The translations under genes and the position numbers were made by a program. The notes under the pieces are model-generated. The model was given only the letters and a program-made list of their open reading frames with translations. It did not search any database and was not told the DNA's origin. A DNA stretch of 33,049 nucleotides, from NCBI GenBank assembly GCA_937873265.1, contig CALMVL010000113.1, positions 1-33,049 on the forward strand. Direction: 5' to 3'. This document shows positions 17,621-27,138 of the stretch, piece after piece (the stretch's first letter is position 1; each line of letters starts with the position of its first letter). The DNA comes from an uncultured Granulicella sp. GTDB lineage: Bacteria; Acidobacteriota; Terriglobia; Terriglobales; Acidobacteriaceae.

Positions 17621-19358
17621 GTTCAAGCTGTGGGCGCCCCATCCGCGCAAGGTCGAGGTTCAGGTGGGCGACGAGGTCTATCCGATGACCCGCACCGATC
17701 TTGGCTGGTGGGTGGGCACGGTGGACCGGGCCGAGTGGGGCAGCGACTACGGCTTTCTGCTGGACGACGACACCATCCCCATACCGGATCCGCGCGGCCT
17801 CGAAGCGCCCCATGGCGTTCACGGTCTCTCGCGCCTCTACAACCAGAAGCAGTTCGCGTGGCACGACGAGCAGTGGCAGGGGTGGCCTCTCGCCGCCGCC
17901 GTGATCTACGAACTGCACGTCGGGACATTTACCGAGCAGGGAACCTTTGACTCGGCGATCGAGCGGCTGCCCTACCTGCGCGACCTGGGCATCACGCACG
18001 TCGAACTGATGCCGGTCGCGGAGTTTCCCGGCGACTTTGGCTGGGGCTACGATGGCGTGGGCCTCTTTGCCGCCGCCTCCATCTACGGCGGACCGGATGG
18101 CCTGAAGCGCTTCGTGGATGCGTGCCACGCACACCGGCTCGCCGTGATCCTCGACGTCGTCTATAACCACTTCGGTCCGGTGGGCGCCTACGCAAACCGC
18201 TTTGGACCGTACCTCACCAACAAGCACATCACGCCGTGGGGCGATGCGGTGAACTTCGAGGAGGGCGGCAGTGACGAGGTGCGTCGCTTCTTTGTGGACA
18301 ACGCGCTCATGTGGCTGCGCGACTTCCACTGCGATGGTCTGCGTCTGGACGCCACGCATGAGTACATGGACCGGTCCGCGATCCACTTCATGGAGCAGCT
18401 CTCGGCCGAGGTCGAGGTGATGTCTGCCGTCGTCGGGCGGCGTCTGGTGCTCATCGCCGAAAGCGATCTGAACGATCCGGATGTGGTTCGGCCGCGCGAG
18501 GCAGGTGGATACGGCATGGACGCGCAGTGGAGTGACGACTTTCACCATGCCTTCTTCACGGTGCTGCACGATGTGGAGGCGGGCAAAGGGTACTACGACG
18601 ACTTCGGCTCCTTCGATCTGCTGGCGAAGTCGCTCACCGACGTCTTCGTCTACGACGGGCAGTACTCCAGGTATCGTCATCGATCGCATGGTCGGCCGGT
18701 CTCCAGCCTTTCCGCCCATCATTTCATCGGCTTCATTCAGAACCACGACCAGATCGGCAATCGCGCTGTCGGTGATCGGATCGAGCACATCACCGGCATG
18801 GAGCGGGCCAAAGTCGCTGCCGGCCTGGTGCTTACGGCGCCATGCCTGCCGATGCTCTTCCAGGGCGAGGAGTTCGCGGCGTCGGCGCCCTTCCAGTACT
18901 TCGCGCACCACGAGGATCCGGAAATGGCGAAAGCCGTCTCCATGGGCCGCAAGCGGGATTTCGCCAGCTTCGGCTGGAACGAGGATGAGATCCCGGATCC
19001 GGAGGACATCGCCACCTTTCACCGATCCAAGCTCAACTGGAACGAGATCGGCGAGGGCAAGCACAGGGAGATGCTCGAGTGGACACGAGCGCTGATCGCC
19101 CTGCGCCACCGGTCGTTCTCGCTGAACGACGGCGATTGCGGGCATACCTCGGTGGAGTACAGCGGCGAGGAGCGATGGATGGTGATGCATCGCGGCCGGG
19201 TGCACGTCCTGTTCAATCTCGGGCGCGCATCGAAGTCTCTCCCCTGCCCGCTCGGCGCGAAGTTGGTGTTGGCGTCGAACCCTTCCGTGAACGGAACCGG
19301 AGGTCTGGTGGTGCTGCCGCCGGATACACTGGCCATCTTCTCGTCCGAGGACGTCTGA
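17613..19358 (+). CDS. treZ: Malto-oligosyltrehalose trehalohydrolase
   Basis: 581 aa, overlaps the treY 3' end by 8 bp. FKLWAPHPRKVEVQVG, VIYELHVGTFTEQGTFDSAIERLPYLRDLGITHVELMPVAEFPGDFGWGYDGVGLFAAASIYGGPDGLKRFVDACH, LRLDATHEY, FIQNHDQIGNRAVGDRI. Confidence 0.96.
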   Translation: MHEFKLWAPHPRKVEVQVGDEVYPMTRTDLGWWVGTVDRAEWGSDYGFLLDDDTIPIPDPRGLEAPHGVHGLSRLYNQKQFAWHDEQWQGWPLAAAVIYELHVGTFTEQGTFDSAIERLPYLRDLGITHVELMPVAEFPGDFGWGYDGVGLFAAASIYGGPDGLKRFVDACHAHRLAVILDVVYNHFGPVGAYANRFGPYLTNKHITPWGDAVNFEEGGSDEVRRFFVDNALMWLRDFHCDGLRLDATHEYMDRSAIHFMEQLSAEVEVMSAVVGRRLVLIAESDLNDPDVVRPREAGGYGMDAQWSDDFHHAFFTVLHDVEAGKGYYDDFGSFDLLAKSLTDVFVYDGQYSRYRHRSHGRPVSSLSAHHFIGFIQNHDQIGNRAVGDRIEHITGMERAKVAAGLVLTAPCLPMLFQGEEFAASAPFQYFAHHEDPEMAKAVSMGRKRDFASFGWNEDEIPDPEDIATFHRSKLNWNEIGEGKHREMLEWTRALIALRHRSFSLNDGDCGHTSVEYSGEERWMVMHRGRVHVLFNLGRASKSLPCPLGAKLVLASNPSVNGTGGLVVLPPDTLAIFSSEDV

Positions 19359-19432
19359 TCGTCTATCGGCTCGGCGAGTGTGTGTACTATCTCCTGTATC
19401 ACTTTTTTCAGTAGCAGGAGCGACCCCTCGCC

Positions 19433-22400
19433 ATGCCGTATCGCCGCGCGCTTGCACGTCACGTTTTTCTGCCGTCGCTGTTCTTCCTCGTCGGCGTCGC
19501 ACCGCTCTTGGCGCAGATCGAGTTGCCCTCACTGAGCGAACCGGCGATCTCCCCTGACGGCGCGGAGATCGCCTTCGTCTCGGGAGGAGATATCTGGACG
19601 GTGGCGGCCGCCGGCGGCGAAGCGCATCTGCTGATAACCAATCCGGCGACCGAGTCGCGGCCGATGTACTCGCCCGACGGATCGAAGCTGGCCTTCATGT
19701 CCACGCGCACCGGCGGCGGCAACATCTATGTGCTGACGCTCGCGACCGGGCATTTGGACCGGCTCACCTACTCGGACTCGCTCGACCAGCTGGACGGTTG
19801 GTCGAACGATGGGCGCTGGCTCTACTTCACCTCGAGCGCGAATGATATCGCGGGACAGGGCGACATCTTCCGCGTCAGCGCAGACGGCGGGACGCCGCTC
19901 GAGGTGAGCCACGAGCGTTACCTCACCGAGTTCGAATCGGCTCCGTCGCCGGATGGCCAGACGATCGCTCTTGTGGCAAAGGGCATCAGCAACCGCCAGT
20001 GGTGGCGCAACGGCCACGCGCACATCGACGAGACCGAGGTATGGCTGAAGCCGGTCGCGAGTGAGGGTGGGTACCGGCGGCTGCTGCCGGCAGACGCGAA
20101 GCACGGCTGGCCCATGTGGTCCGCCGATGGCGCGACCATCCTTTTCATGTCGGACGCGAGTGGCGCCGAAAATCTGTGGAGCGTTCCGGCGGCGGGTGGA
20201 CAGCCCAGGCAGATGACCAGCTTCCCCCAGGGCCGGGTGCTGTGGCCGAGCATCGGCAACCGTGGCAAAACCATTGTGTTTGAGCGGAACTTCCGCATCT
20301 GGCGTTTTGACCTGGCAAGCGGCCGGGCGGAAGAGGTCAAGATCGCGCTTCGCGGCTTGCCTGCCTCTCCCGGAACGACGCACCTGAATGAGACCAACTT
20401 TGGCCAGATGGCGCTTTCGCCCGATGGAACCAAGATCGCGCTGATCGCGCATGGCGAGGTCTTCGCGATCCCGGCGAAGGACGGCGGCGAGGCGCAGCGC
20501 GTAACCCGCACCCCATCGGCGGAGCGAGACCCGGAGTGGTCCCCTGACTCGCTGAAGCTCGCCTACATCTCCGAGCGCAGCGGCCGCGAGCAGGTCTTCT
20601 GGTACGACTTCGTCTCCGGCAAGGAGCGCGCGCTGACCACCGGCGCGGGTGAGGTGGCCGCGGTGCACTGGGCTCCGGACGGCCGATCCATCGCCTACTT
20701 GGCCGACAGCAAGCAGCTTCACGTGGTGCACCTGAGCGAGAAGGGCGAGGTCGAAGCAGATACTGTCGTCGCGACCGGACCGGTGGGCGACTTCGGCGAG
20801 GGTTCGCTCGCGTGGTCGCCCGATTCGCAGTGGCTCGCATTCACGCTGCTCGACGCTCGGTCATTCACCAACATCGAGGCCGTTCCGGCAAAGGGCGGCG
20901 AGCCCCGGCCGCTGACCTTTCTGGCAAACGGCGAGACCGGCTCGCAGATCGCGTGGTCGCCCGATGGACGTTACATTCTCTTCGACACGGCGCAACGAAG
21001 CGAGCAGGTGCAGATCGCGCGCGTGGACCTTCTGCCGCACGTGCCCAAATATCGTGAGGACGAATTCCGTGAGCTGTTCCGGCCGAACAAGCAGCCCGGG
21101 GTGACGCCGCCGGCCTCCCCGGCCAAGCCCGACAGCGTGCCTGCGCCGGCGAAGCCCGAAGAAACGCCTGCGACCCCGGCAAAGGACCCACAAGCCGAAA
21201 AACCCGCCGACAACGCGGCAAAGCCGGATTCCGCCAAGAAAAAGCCGGAGCCGGTGCGGATCGTCTTCGAGGGCATTCGCGAGCGGCTGACCCTGCTGCC
21301 GCTCGGCCTCAGCGCAGAGAACCCGGTCATCAGCCCGGATGGGAAGGAACTGCTGTTCAGCGCGCGCTCGGCCAACCAGCAAGCCCTCTACACCTACTCC
21401 CTTGACGAACTGGCAAAGGAGCCGCCGCAGGCACGGCAGCTGACGTCGACGCCCGGCGCGAAGTCTGACTTTGTCTTTGCGCCCGATTCGAAGAGCGCCT
21501 ATTTTCTCGAGAGCGGCGGCATCCGCTCGATCGCGATCGAGAGCCGCACGCCCAAGCCGATCGCGGCAAACGCGATCATGGACGTCGACTTCGATGCCGA
21601 GAAGATGGTGGTCTTCGAGGAGGCCTGGACGACCCTCGGTCGCGACTTCTTCGATCCGAAGTTCAACGGGCAGGACTGGCGGAAGCTGCACGACACCTGG
21701 AAGCCGTACATCGCGGGCGCACGCACGCCCGACGAGATGCGACGCGACATCAATCTCATGATCGGTGAGCTGAACGCCTCTCACTCTGGCATCGGCTCGA
21801 GCCGGCGTGGTCCGCCCCCGCAGCGTGTCGGCGACCTTGGGCTGCGCTTCGATCGTCTGCAGAACGAGGCCGGCAAAGGCCTGGTGGTGCGCGAGGTCAT
21901 CGCCCTCGGACCGGCGGCGATCGAGGGCTCGATCCAGCCCGGAGATCGGCTGGTCCGTGTCAACGGCCAGCCGGTCCAACCGCATGCCAATCTCGACCAG
22001 CTCCTTCTGGACACGATCGATCATCGCGTGGAGCTCGGCGTCGAACGCGCGGGAAAGACGCGCGACGTCATCGTTCGTCCGGTCTCGGGCGCGACGGCGA
22101 GCGGCCTGCTCTACCGGCAATGGGTCAACGACCGGCGGGCGCTGGTCGATCGCCTCAGCGGAGGCAAGATCGGCTACGTCCACATCGCGGACATGAGCGA
22201 CAGCTCGCTTCGCCAGCTCTACCTCGATCTGGACGCGGGGAACGAGTCGAAGCAGGGCGTCGTCATCGACGTGCGGAACAACAACGGCGGCTACGTCAAC
22301 GGGTATGTGCTGGATGTGTTTACCCGCCGCAACTACCTCATCATGACGCCGCGCGACCTGTTCCCGATGCCCAGCCGGCAGTCCCTCGGGCAGCGCGCGC

Positions 22401-22723
22401 TCGGCCTGCCGACGGTGCTGGTCACCAACGAGTCCTCGCTTTCGGACGCGGAAGACTTCACCGAGGGCTACCGGTCGCTTCATCTCGGCAAGGTCGTCGG
22501 GGAGCCCACGGCAGGTTGGATTATCTTTACCGACGGAACCCAGCTGATCGATGGCTCCGCCCTGCGCCTGCCGGAGGTCCGGATCGAAGACCTGCGAGGT
22601 CAGACCATGGAAATGCATCCCCGGCCGGTGGATGTCGAAGTGGAACGGCCGCTGGGCGAAACCGAGGACGGCAAGGACGCGCAGCTGGAACGCGCTGTGG
22701 AGGAGCTGATGCATAGCCGATGA
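19433..22723 (+). CDS. Tricorn-like S41 peptidase (beta-propeller, PDZ, S41 protease) with signal peptide
   Basis: 1096 aa. Repeated SPDGxxIAF/WSPDS WD40-like/TolB-type motifs, linker, then tricorn core: FEEAWTTLGRDFFDPKFNGQDWRKLHDTWKPYI, MIGELNASHSGIG, PDZ-like LVVREVIALGPAAIEGSIQPGDRLVRVNGQPV, and NNNGGYVNGYV...TNESSLSDAEDFTEGYRSL. Confidence 0.93.
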   Translation: MPYRRALARHVFLPSLFFLVGVAPLLAQIELPSLSEPAISPDGAEIAFVSGGDIWTVAAAGGEAHLLITNPATESRPMYSPDGSKLAFMSTRTGGGNIYVLTLATGHLDRLTYSDSLDQLDGWSNDGRWLYFTSSANDIAGQGDIFRVSADGGTPLEVSHERYLTEFESAPSPDGQTIALVAKGISNRQWWRNGHAHIDETEVWLKPVASEGGYRRLLPADAKHGWPMWSADGATILFMSDASGAENLWSVPAAGGQPRQMTSFPQGRVLWPSIGNRGKTIVFERNFRIWRFDLASGRAEEVKIALRGLPASPGTTHLNETNFGQMALSPDGTKIALIAHGEVFAIPAKDGGEAQRVTRTPSAERDPEWSPDSLKLAYISERSGREQVFWYDFVSGKERALTTGAGEVAAVHWAPDGRSIAYLADSKQLHVVHLSEKGEVEADTVVATGPVGDFGEGSLAWSPDSQWLAFTLLDARSFTNIEAVPAKGGEPRPLTFLANGETGSQIAWSPDGRYILFDTAQRSEQVQIARVDLLPHVPKYREDEFRELFRPNKQPGVTPPASPAKPDSVPAPAKPEETPATPAKDPQAEKPADNAAKPDSAKKKPEPVRIVFEGIRERLTLLPLGLSAENPVISPDGKELLFSARSANQQALYTYSLDELAKEPPQARQLTSTPGAKSDFVFAPDSKSAYFLESGGIRSIAIESRTPKPIAANAIMDVDFDAEKMVVFEEAWTTLGRDFFDPKFNGQDWRKLHDTWKPYIAGARTPDEMRRDINLMIGELNASHSGIGSSRRGPPPQRVGDLGLRFDRLQNEAGKGLVVREVIALGPAAIEGSIQPGDRLVRVNGQPVQPHANLDQLLLDTIDHRVELGVERAGKTRDVIVRPVSGATASGLLYRQWVNDRRALVDRLSGGKIGYVHIADMSDSSLRQLYLDLDAGNESKQGVVIDVRNNNGGYVNGYVLDVFTRRNYLIMTPRDLFPMPSRQSLGQRALGLPTVLVTNESSLSDAEDFTEGYRSLHLGKVVGEPTAGWIIFTDGTQLIDGSALRLPEVRIEDLRGQTMEMHPRPVDVEVERPLGETEDGKDAQLERAVEELMHSR

Positions 22724-22761
22724 CCGCGTCACAGAAGCTCCGCACGGGAAAACCGGTCCTC

Positions 22762-22799
22762 GGGAAATCGTTATCCTTCCTTGTTTTTGTCGATTCCCC
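22762..22799. terminator. Weak imperfect hairpin downstream of the S41 protease gene
   Basis: gggaaatcg (22762-22770)/cgattcccc (22791-22799), one internal mismatch. Confidence 0.2.
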
Positions 22800-22903
22800 G
22801 GGAAACTTTTTCCGGTGCGGATCGTCTCCCTTCTCGTTCTAACTCCCTGCCGTTACTGGGTTCTCGGGTTCGGTTGAGCTTCGGTGCCTACGAGGAAACA
22901 TCC

Positions 22904-24139
22904 ATGAACGACACTTCTGTTTCAAATCGCAGACTGCTCCTGGCGTCAGGTGTTGCATTTTCTCTGTTCTGTGCCGCTTCGCCTCGCGTTTGGGGGCAGG
23001 CGCCGCCGCCGGCCTCTACGACCGCGACGGCCGCTGCGCGCCAGCGTGGGACGGTGCAGGCGATCTCCGGCTCCACCCTGACCCTCACCACCGACGACAA
23101 GCAGCAGGTCTCCGTGACTGTCACGCCGGCGGCGAAGATCGTGCAGCTGCCTCCAGGCAGCACCGATCTGAAAACAGCCCAGCCAATCACGCTCGCCGAT
23201 GTTTCCGTCGGGGATCGCATTCTTGTCATCGGAGCGGCAGGCGCGGATGCCGGTACCTTCACCGCCGGGCGCGTCATCCTGATGAAGGGAACCGACATCG
23301 CCGCGCAGCACGAGCGCGAAGCCGCAGACTGGCAGCGCCGGGGCACCGGTGGCATCGTGGCGTCGGTCGATCCCGCGGGCGGCGCCATCTCCATGACCGT
23401 TCGGGGCAGGACCGAGACGGTGAAAATCTCTCCCACCACCATCGTCCGGCGGTACGCCGCCGATTCGGTCAAGTTTGAAGACGCTCAGCGCGGCACCCTC
23501 GACCAGATCCGGCCGGGCGATCAGCTGCGCGTACGCGGTGCCCGGTCCGCCGATGGCGCCAGCATCGATGCCGAGGAGATCGTGAGTGGCACCTTCGACA
23601 ACCTCTCCGGCACGCTCACGGCAGTGGACGCGAACGCCGGTACGGTCACCCTGAAAGACCTCGCCACCAAGCGCACCATGACCGTCAGCTTGACGGCCAA
23701 CTCAGCCATCCACACCATTCCGCCCGAGATGGCGGCCACATTGGCCTCTCGTGGAGCCGCCGGCTCTGGCGGGGCAGCTTCCGGTGCCGGCAGCCGCCCA
23801 CCCGCGTCCGGAGCTCCGGGGCAGACCTCCCGTCCCGATGCCGCGTCCGGTTCGCCCCAAACTCCAGGCTCGCAGCCGAGGGAGGGCGGCCGCCGGCAGG
23901 GTGGCGATCTATCCCAGATGGTCTCTCGACTGCCCGCGGTTCCCATCACCAACCTTCACCCCGGCGACGCCGTGCTGATTGTGGCTTCGCCCTCCGCGCC
24001 GGGCAGCGCATCCGTCACCGCGATCACGCTGGTCAGTGGCGTTCAGTCCCTTCTTACCGCGGCTCAGGGCAGCGCGCCCGCCGTAACGCTTTCGCCTTGG
24101 ACCCTTGGTGGAGCACCTGCCGAGGGTGGCGGTCAATAG
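22904..24139 (+). CDS. Secreted DUF5666-like repeat protein
   Basis: ORF 22781..24139; ATG 22904 gives a signal peptide (MNDTSVSNRRLLLASGVAFSLFCAASPRVWGQ). Three repeats of the type RGTVQAIS-GSTLTLTT...VGDRILVIGAAG; GGIVASVDPAGGAISMTV...PGDQLRVRGARS; GTLTAVDANAGTVTLKD...PGDAVLIVASPS. Confidence 0.7.
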   Translation: MNDTSVSNRRLLLASGVAFSLFCAASPRVWGQAPPPASTTATAAARQRGTVQAISGSTLTLTTDDKQQVSVTVTPAAKIVQLPPGSTDLKTAQPITLADVSVGDRILVIGAAGADAGTFTAGRVILMKGTDIAAQHEREAADWQRRGTGGIVASVDPAGGAISMTVRGRTETVKISPTTIVRRYAADSVKFEDAQRGTLDQIRPGDQLRVRGARSADGASIDAEEIVSGTFDNLSGTLTAVDANAGTVTLKDLATKRTMTVSLTANSAIHTIPPEMAATLASRGAAGSGGAASGAGSRPPASGAPGQTSRPDAASGSPQTPGSQPREGGRRQGGDLSQMVSRLPAVPITNLHPGDAVLIVASPSAPGSASVTAITLVSGVQSLLTAAQGSAPAVTLSPWTLGGAPAEGGGQ

Positions 24140-24175
24140 CCCCCAAGCTTCTCCAAACCTGTACCCGGAGTATCG

Positions 24176-27088
24176 ATGTCTTTTCGCGCGTCTGTGACGT
24201 ACTGGCTGTTCCTGCTGTGTCTCTGTGCCGCTCCCGTCGCCTACGGGCAGCAGCGATCCGCGGGCGCGCTGCACGGCACGGTGACCGATCCGGATAACGC
24301 CGTCATCCCGGGGGCAACCGTGACCCTGACGCCCCCCGCCGGAAAGGCGATCGTCGTCACCTCCGGAGCCGATGGAAGTTACACCGCCCCAGCCGTTCCG
24401 CCCGGCCTCTACTCCATCACGGTCACGATGCCGAACTTCGCCACCTTTGTCCGTCAGGGCGTGCGCTTCGCCCCGGGGCAGCAGATGGCGCTCGATGTCA
24501 AGCTGGCCATCCAGGTGCAGTCGCAGCAGGTGCAGGTGACAGCCCAGGAAAACCAGGTGAGTCTCGATCCCGAAAACAACGCCAGCTCGACCGTTCTCAA
24601 AGACAAGGACCTCGATGCGCTCTCGGACGATCCTGACGAGCTGAACTCGGAGTTGACGGCACTCGCCGGACCCGCAGCCGGACCGAATGGCGGTCAGATC
24701 TATGTCGATGGTTTCACCGGCGGGCAGCTTCCGCCGAAGTCCTCGATCCGCGAAATCCGCATCAACCAGAATCCCTTTTCGGCCCAGTACGACCGGCTCG
24801 GCTTTGGCCGGGTCGAGATCTTCACCAAACCGGGTACCGACAAATATCACGGCAACTACCAGATCAACGGCAACGACTCCGCCTTCAACACCCAGAACCC
24901 CGTCTTGAACGCGTTTCTTTCGCCTGGCCAGAAACCGATTACCCAGCCGCCCTACCACACCATCTACATGTTCGGCAGCGTCACCGGGCCCATCAACCAC
25001 AAGGCCTCGTTTTCCCTCGGCGGTTCCCATCGGAGCATCGAAGACAACGCCATCTTCAACGGCACCATCATCACGCCGGTCAGCAGCTCCGGAGTGAACG
25101 GGACGGCGACCATCTGCTCGCCCGGCGCCGCAAACACCTCCGGATGCACGCTTCAGCAGCTGCAGACGGCGACGACCTTTCCTCAGGTCCGAACCGACTT
25201 TACACCGCGTCTCGACCTGGCCATCACCGACTCCAACACGCTCACGGTGCGCTACCAGTACGAGCAGAACGACATCATCAACGATGGTCTGGGCAGCTTC
25301 AATCTCCCTTCGACGGCCTACAACCTCAGCACCAACGAGTCCGAGCTGCAGATGAGCGACACGCAGATCGTAAACTCGCACATCATCAACGAGACACGCT
25401 TTGAGTTCTCCCGCGATCGCAGCACGCAGATGGCGCAAAGCGATGCGCCCGCGATCAACGTGCAGAGCGCCTTCGTCTCGGGCGGAACTACCGCCGGCAC
25501 GGTTACCGATCATCAGGAGCATATCGAGGTGCAGAACTACACCTCGATCCAGCTTCGAAAGAACTTCGTCCGGCTCGGCGGCCGCCTCCGAACAACCCGC
25601 GAGGCAAACAACACGACCGCTCTGACCAACGGATCGTTCAACTACGCCAGCCTCTCGGACTATGAGCAGAACAACGTCGAGAACTTCACCCTCGTCAAGG
25701 TCAACGTGCCTGAGGTGCAGGCGCGGCTGACCGACCTTGGCGTCTATGCCGAGACCGACTGGAAGGCGCGCCCCAACCTCACCATCACCTACGGCATCCG
25801 GTACGAAACCCAGAATGCGCTGAACGAACACCACGACATCGCGCCGCGTCTGGCCTTCGCCTACGGCGTCGGCCGCGGAAAGAGCAATCCCCGGACCGTG
25901 CTGCGCGGCGGCTTTGGCATCTTCTTCGATCGCTTTCAGCTCGCCAACCTGCTGACGACGTACCGCGAAAACGGGATCAACCAGACCCAGTACACCCTCA
26001 GCAACATCGGCGCCACCGGCTGCTCTCCGTTGAACATCGCGGCCTGCCTGAGCGCCGTCACGCCGGGCGGCAACACCGTGTACACCAAGGCGCCGAACCT
26101 GCGATCGCCCTACATCATGCAGACGGCCGTAGGCTTCGACGAGCAGCTCTTTCGCGGCGGAACGGTGAGCGTCAACTATCTCAACTCCATCGGCGTCCAC
26201 GAGTTCCTCAGTCAGAACGTCGCCGCGATCAACCGGCCATACGCGGCCACCAACACAGGCCTGCCGGTCACCGACCAGTTTCAGTCCGAGGGCTTTCTCC
26301 GGCAGAACCAACTCAACACCAACTTCAACATCCGCACGCGCCGGTTATCGCTGTTTGGCTTCTACGGCCTGAACTACGCCAACGCCGACACCTCCGGCCC
26401 CACCTACTTTCCCTCCATCCCCGGCCATATCGGGGCGGACTACGGTCGCGCCGCCTTCAGTGTCACCAGCCGCCTCTTCCTCGGCGGCAACGTCACCATT
26501 CCCCACGGCATCTCGCTCAGCCCGTTCATCATTGCGCAGTCCGGCAACCCCTACAACATCATCTCGGGGCAGGACACCAACGGAGACAGTGTCATCAACG
26601 ACCGGCCGGCCTTTCTGCCCGGGCGCAACTCGGCCAGCTGTACCGATGCGAGCACCTACGCCATCCCGACGCCCGGCACCTCCTACACGCCCATCCCCGT
26701 CAACTACTGCACCGGCCCCGGCCTCTTCACGATGAATCTGCGCGCCACCAAGGCCTTCGGCATCGGTCCAAAGATCGAGTCCGCTGGAGAGCAACGGGGT
26801 GGCGGCGGTCCCGGTGGCCCCGGCCCCGGAGGTCCCGGCGGTCCGCGCGGCGGCGGTGGTCGGGGCGGTCCAGGGGGCGGCTTCGGTGGTGGCGCCAGCA
26901 CCGGGCACAAGTACAGTCTGCTGCTCGGCGCTCAGCTGCAGAACGTCTTCAATCGCGCCGACTACTCGACCCCGGTGGGCACGCTCTCGTCGCCGAACTT
27001 CGGCCGCTCGTTGCAACTCGCCGGTGGACCGTTCACCTCCAACTCGGCAGTGCAGCGGCTGCAGCTTACGGCGTCCTTCAACTTCTAA
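24176..27088 (+). CDS. TonB-dependent receptor, Oar-like, with N-terminal carboxypeptidase-regulatory-like domain
   Basis: 970 aa. Signal peptide, GALHGTVTDPDNAVIPGATVTLTPPAGKAIVVTSGADGSYTAPAVPPGLYSITVTMPNF, plug-like IYVDGFTGGQLPPKSSIREIRINQNPFSAQYDRLGFGRVEIFTKPGTDKYHG, C-terminal beta-barrel ending in ...LQLTASFNF. Confidence 0.92.
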   Translation: MSFRASVTYWLFLLCLCAAPVAYGQQRSAGALHGTVTDPDNAVIPGATVTLTPPAGKAIVVTSGADGSYTAPAVPPGLYSITVTMPNFATFVRQGVRFAPGQQMALDVKLAIQVQSQQVQVTAQENQVSLDPENNASSTVLKDKDLDALSDDPDELNSELTALAGPAAGPNGGQIYVDGFTGGQLPPKSSIREIRINQNPFSAQYDRLGFGRVEIFTKPGTDKYHGNYQINGNDSAFNTQNPVLNAFLSPGQKPITQPPYHTIYMFGSVTGPINHKASFSLGGSHRSIEDNAIFNGTIITPVSSSGVNGTATICSPGAANTSGCTLQQLQTATTFPQVRTDFTPRLDLAITDSNTLTVRYQYEQNDIINDGLGSFNLPSTAYNLSTNESELQMSDTQIVNSHIINETRFEFSRDRSTQMAQSDAPAINVQSAFVSGGTTAGTVTDHQEHIEVQNYTSIQLRKNFVRLGGRLRTTREANNTTALTNGSFNYASLSDYEQNNVENFTLVKVNVPEVQARLTDLGVYAETDWKARPNLTITYGIRYETQNALNEHHDIAPRLAFAYGVGRGKSNPRTVLRGGFGIFFDRFQLANLLTTYRENGINQTQYTLSNIGATGCSPLNIAACLSAVTPGGNTVYTKAPNLRSPYIMQTAVGFDEQLFRGGTVSVNYLNSIGVHEFLSQNVAAINRPYAATNTGLPVTDQFQSEGFLRQNQLNTNFNIRTRRLSLFGFYGLNYANADTSGPTYFPSIPGHIGADYGRAAFSVTSRLFLGGNVTIPHGISLSPFIIAQSGNPYNIISGQDTNGDSVINDRPAFLPGRNSASCTDASTYAIPTPGTSYTPIPVNYCTGPGLFTMNLRATKAFGIGPKIESAGEQRGGGGPGGPGPGGPGGPRGGGGRGGPGGGFGGGASTGHKYSLLLGAQLQNVFNRADYSTPVGTLSSPNFGRSLQLAGGPFTSNSAVQRLQLTASFNF

Positions 27089-27109
27089 CGCTGCAAGCAG
27101 CGGGAGTCG

Positions 27110-27138
27110 GGCGGCGTCTGAAGCTCGTCTACGCCGCC
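27110..27138. terminator. Candidate hairpin at the convergent TonB receptor / ureide-operon junction
   Basis: Perfect 8-bp arms ggcggcgt (27110-27117)/acgccgcc (27131-27138), 13-nt loop. The right arm overlaps the last codons of the minus-strand gene. No U-tract. Confidence 0.3.

Noticed and set aside
17532-19532. 666-aa minus-strand ORF
   Set aside because: Antisense shadow of treZ; Arg/Val/His-rich without motifs.
20861-22732. 623-aa minus-strand ORF
   Set aside because: Antisense shadow of the S41 protease gene.
23909-26311. 800-aa minus-strand ORF opposite the TonB receptor
   Set aside because: Crosses the 3' end of one plus gene and most of another; V/G/D/R-rich, no signal peptide or domain. 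The plus-strand products have clear motifs.
26796-26899. GC-rich GGP/GGC repetitive stretch considered as a CRISPR or DNA-level tandem repeat
   Set aside because: No regular direct repeat or spacer structure; it is in frame and explained as a Gly/Pro-rich protein loop.
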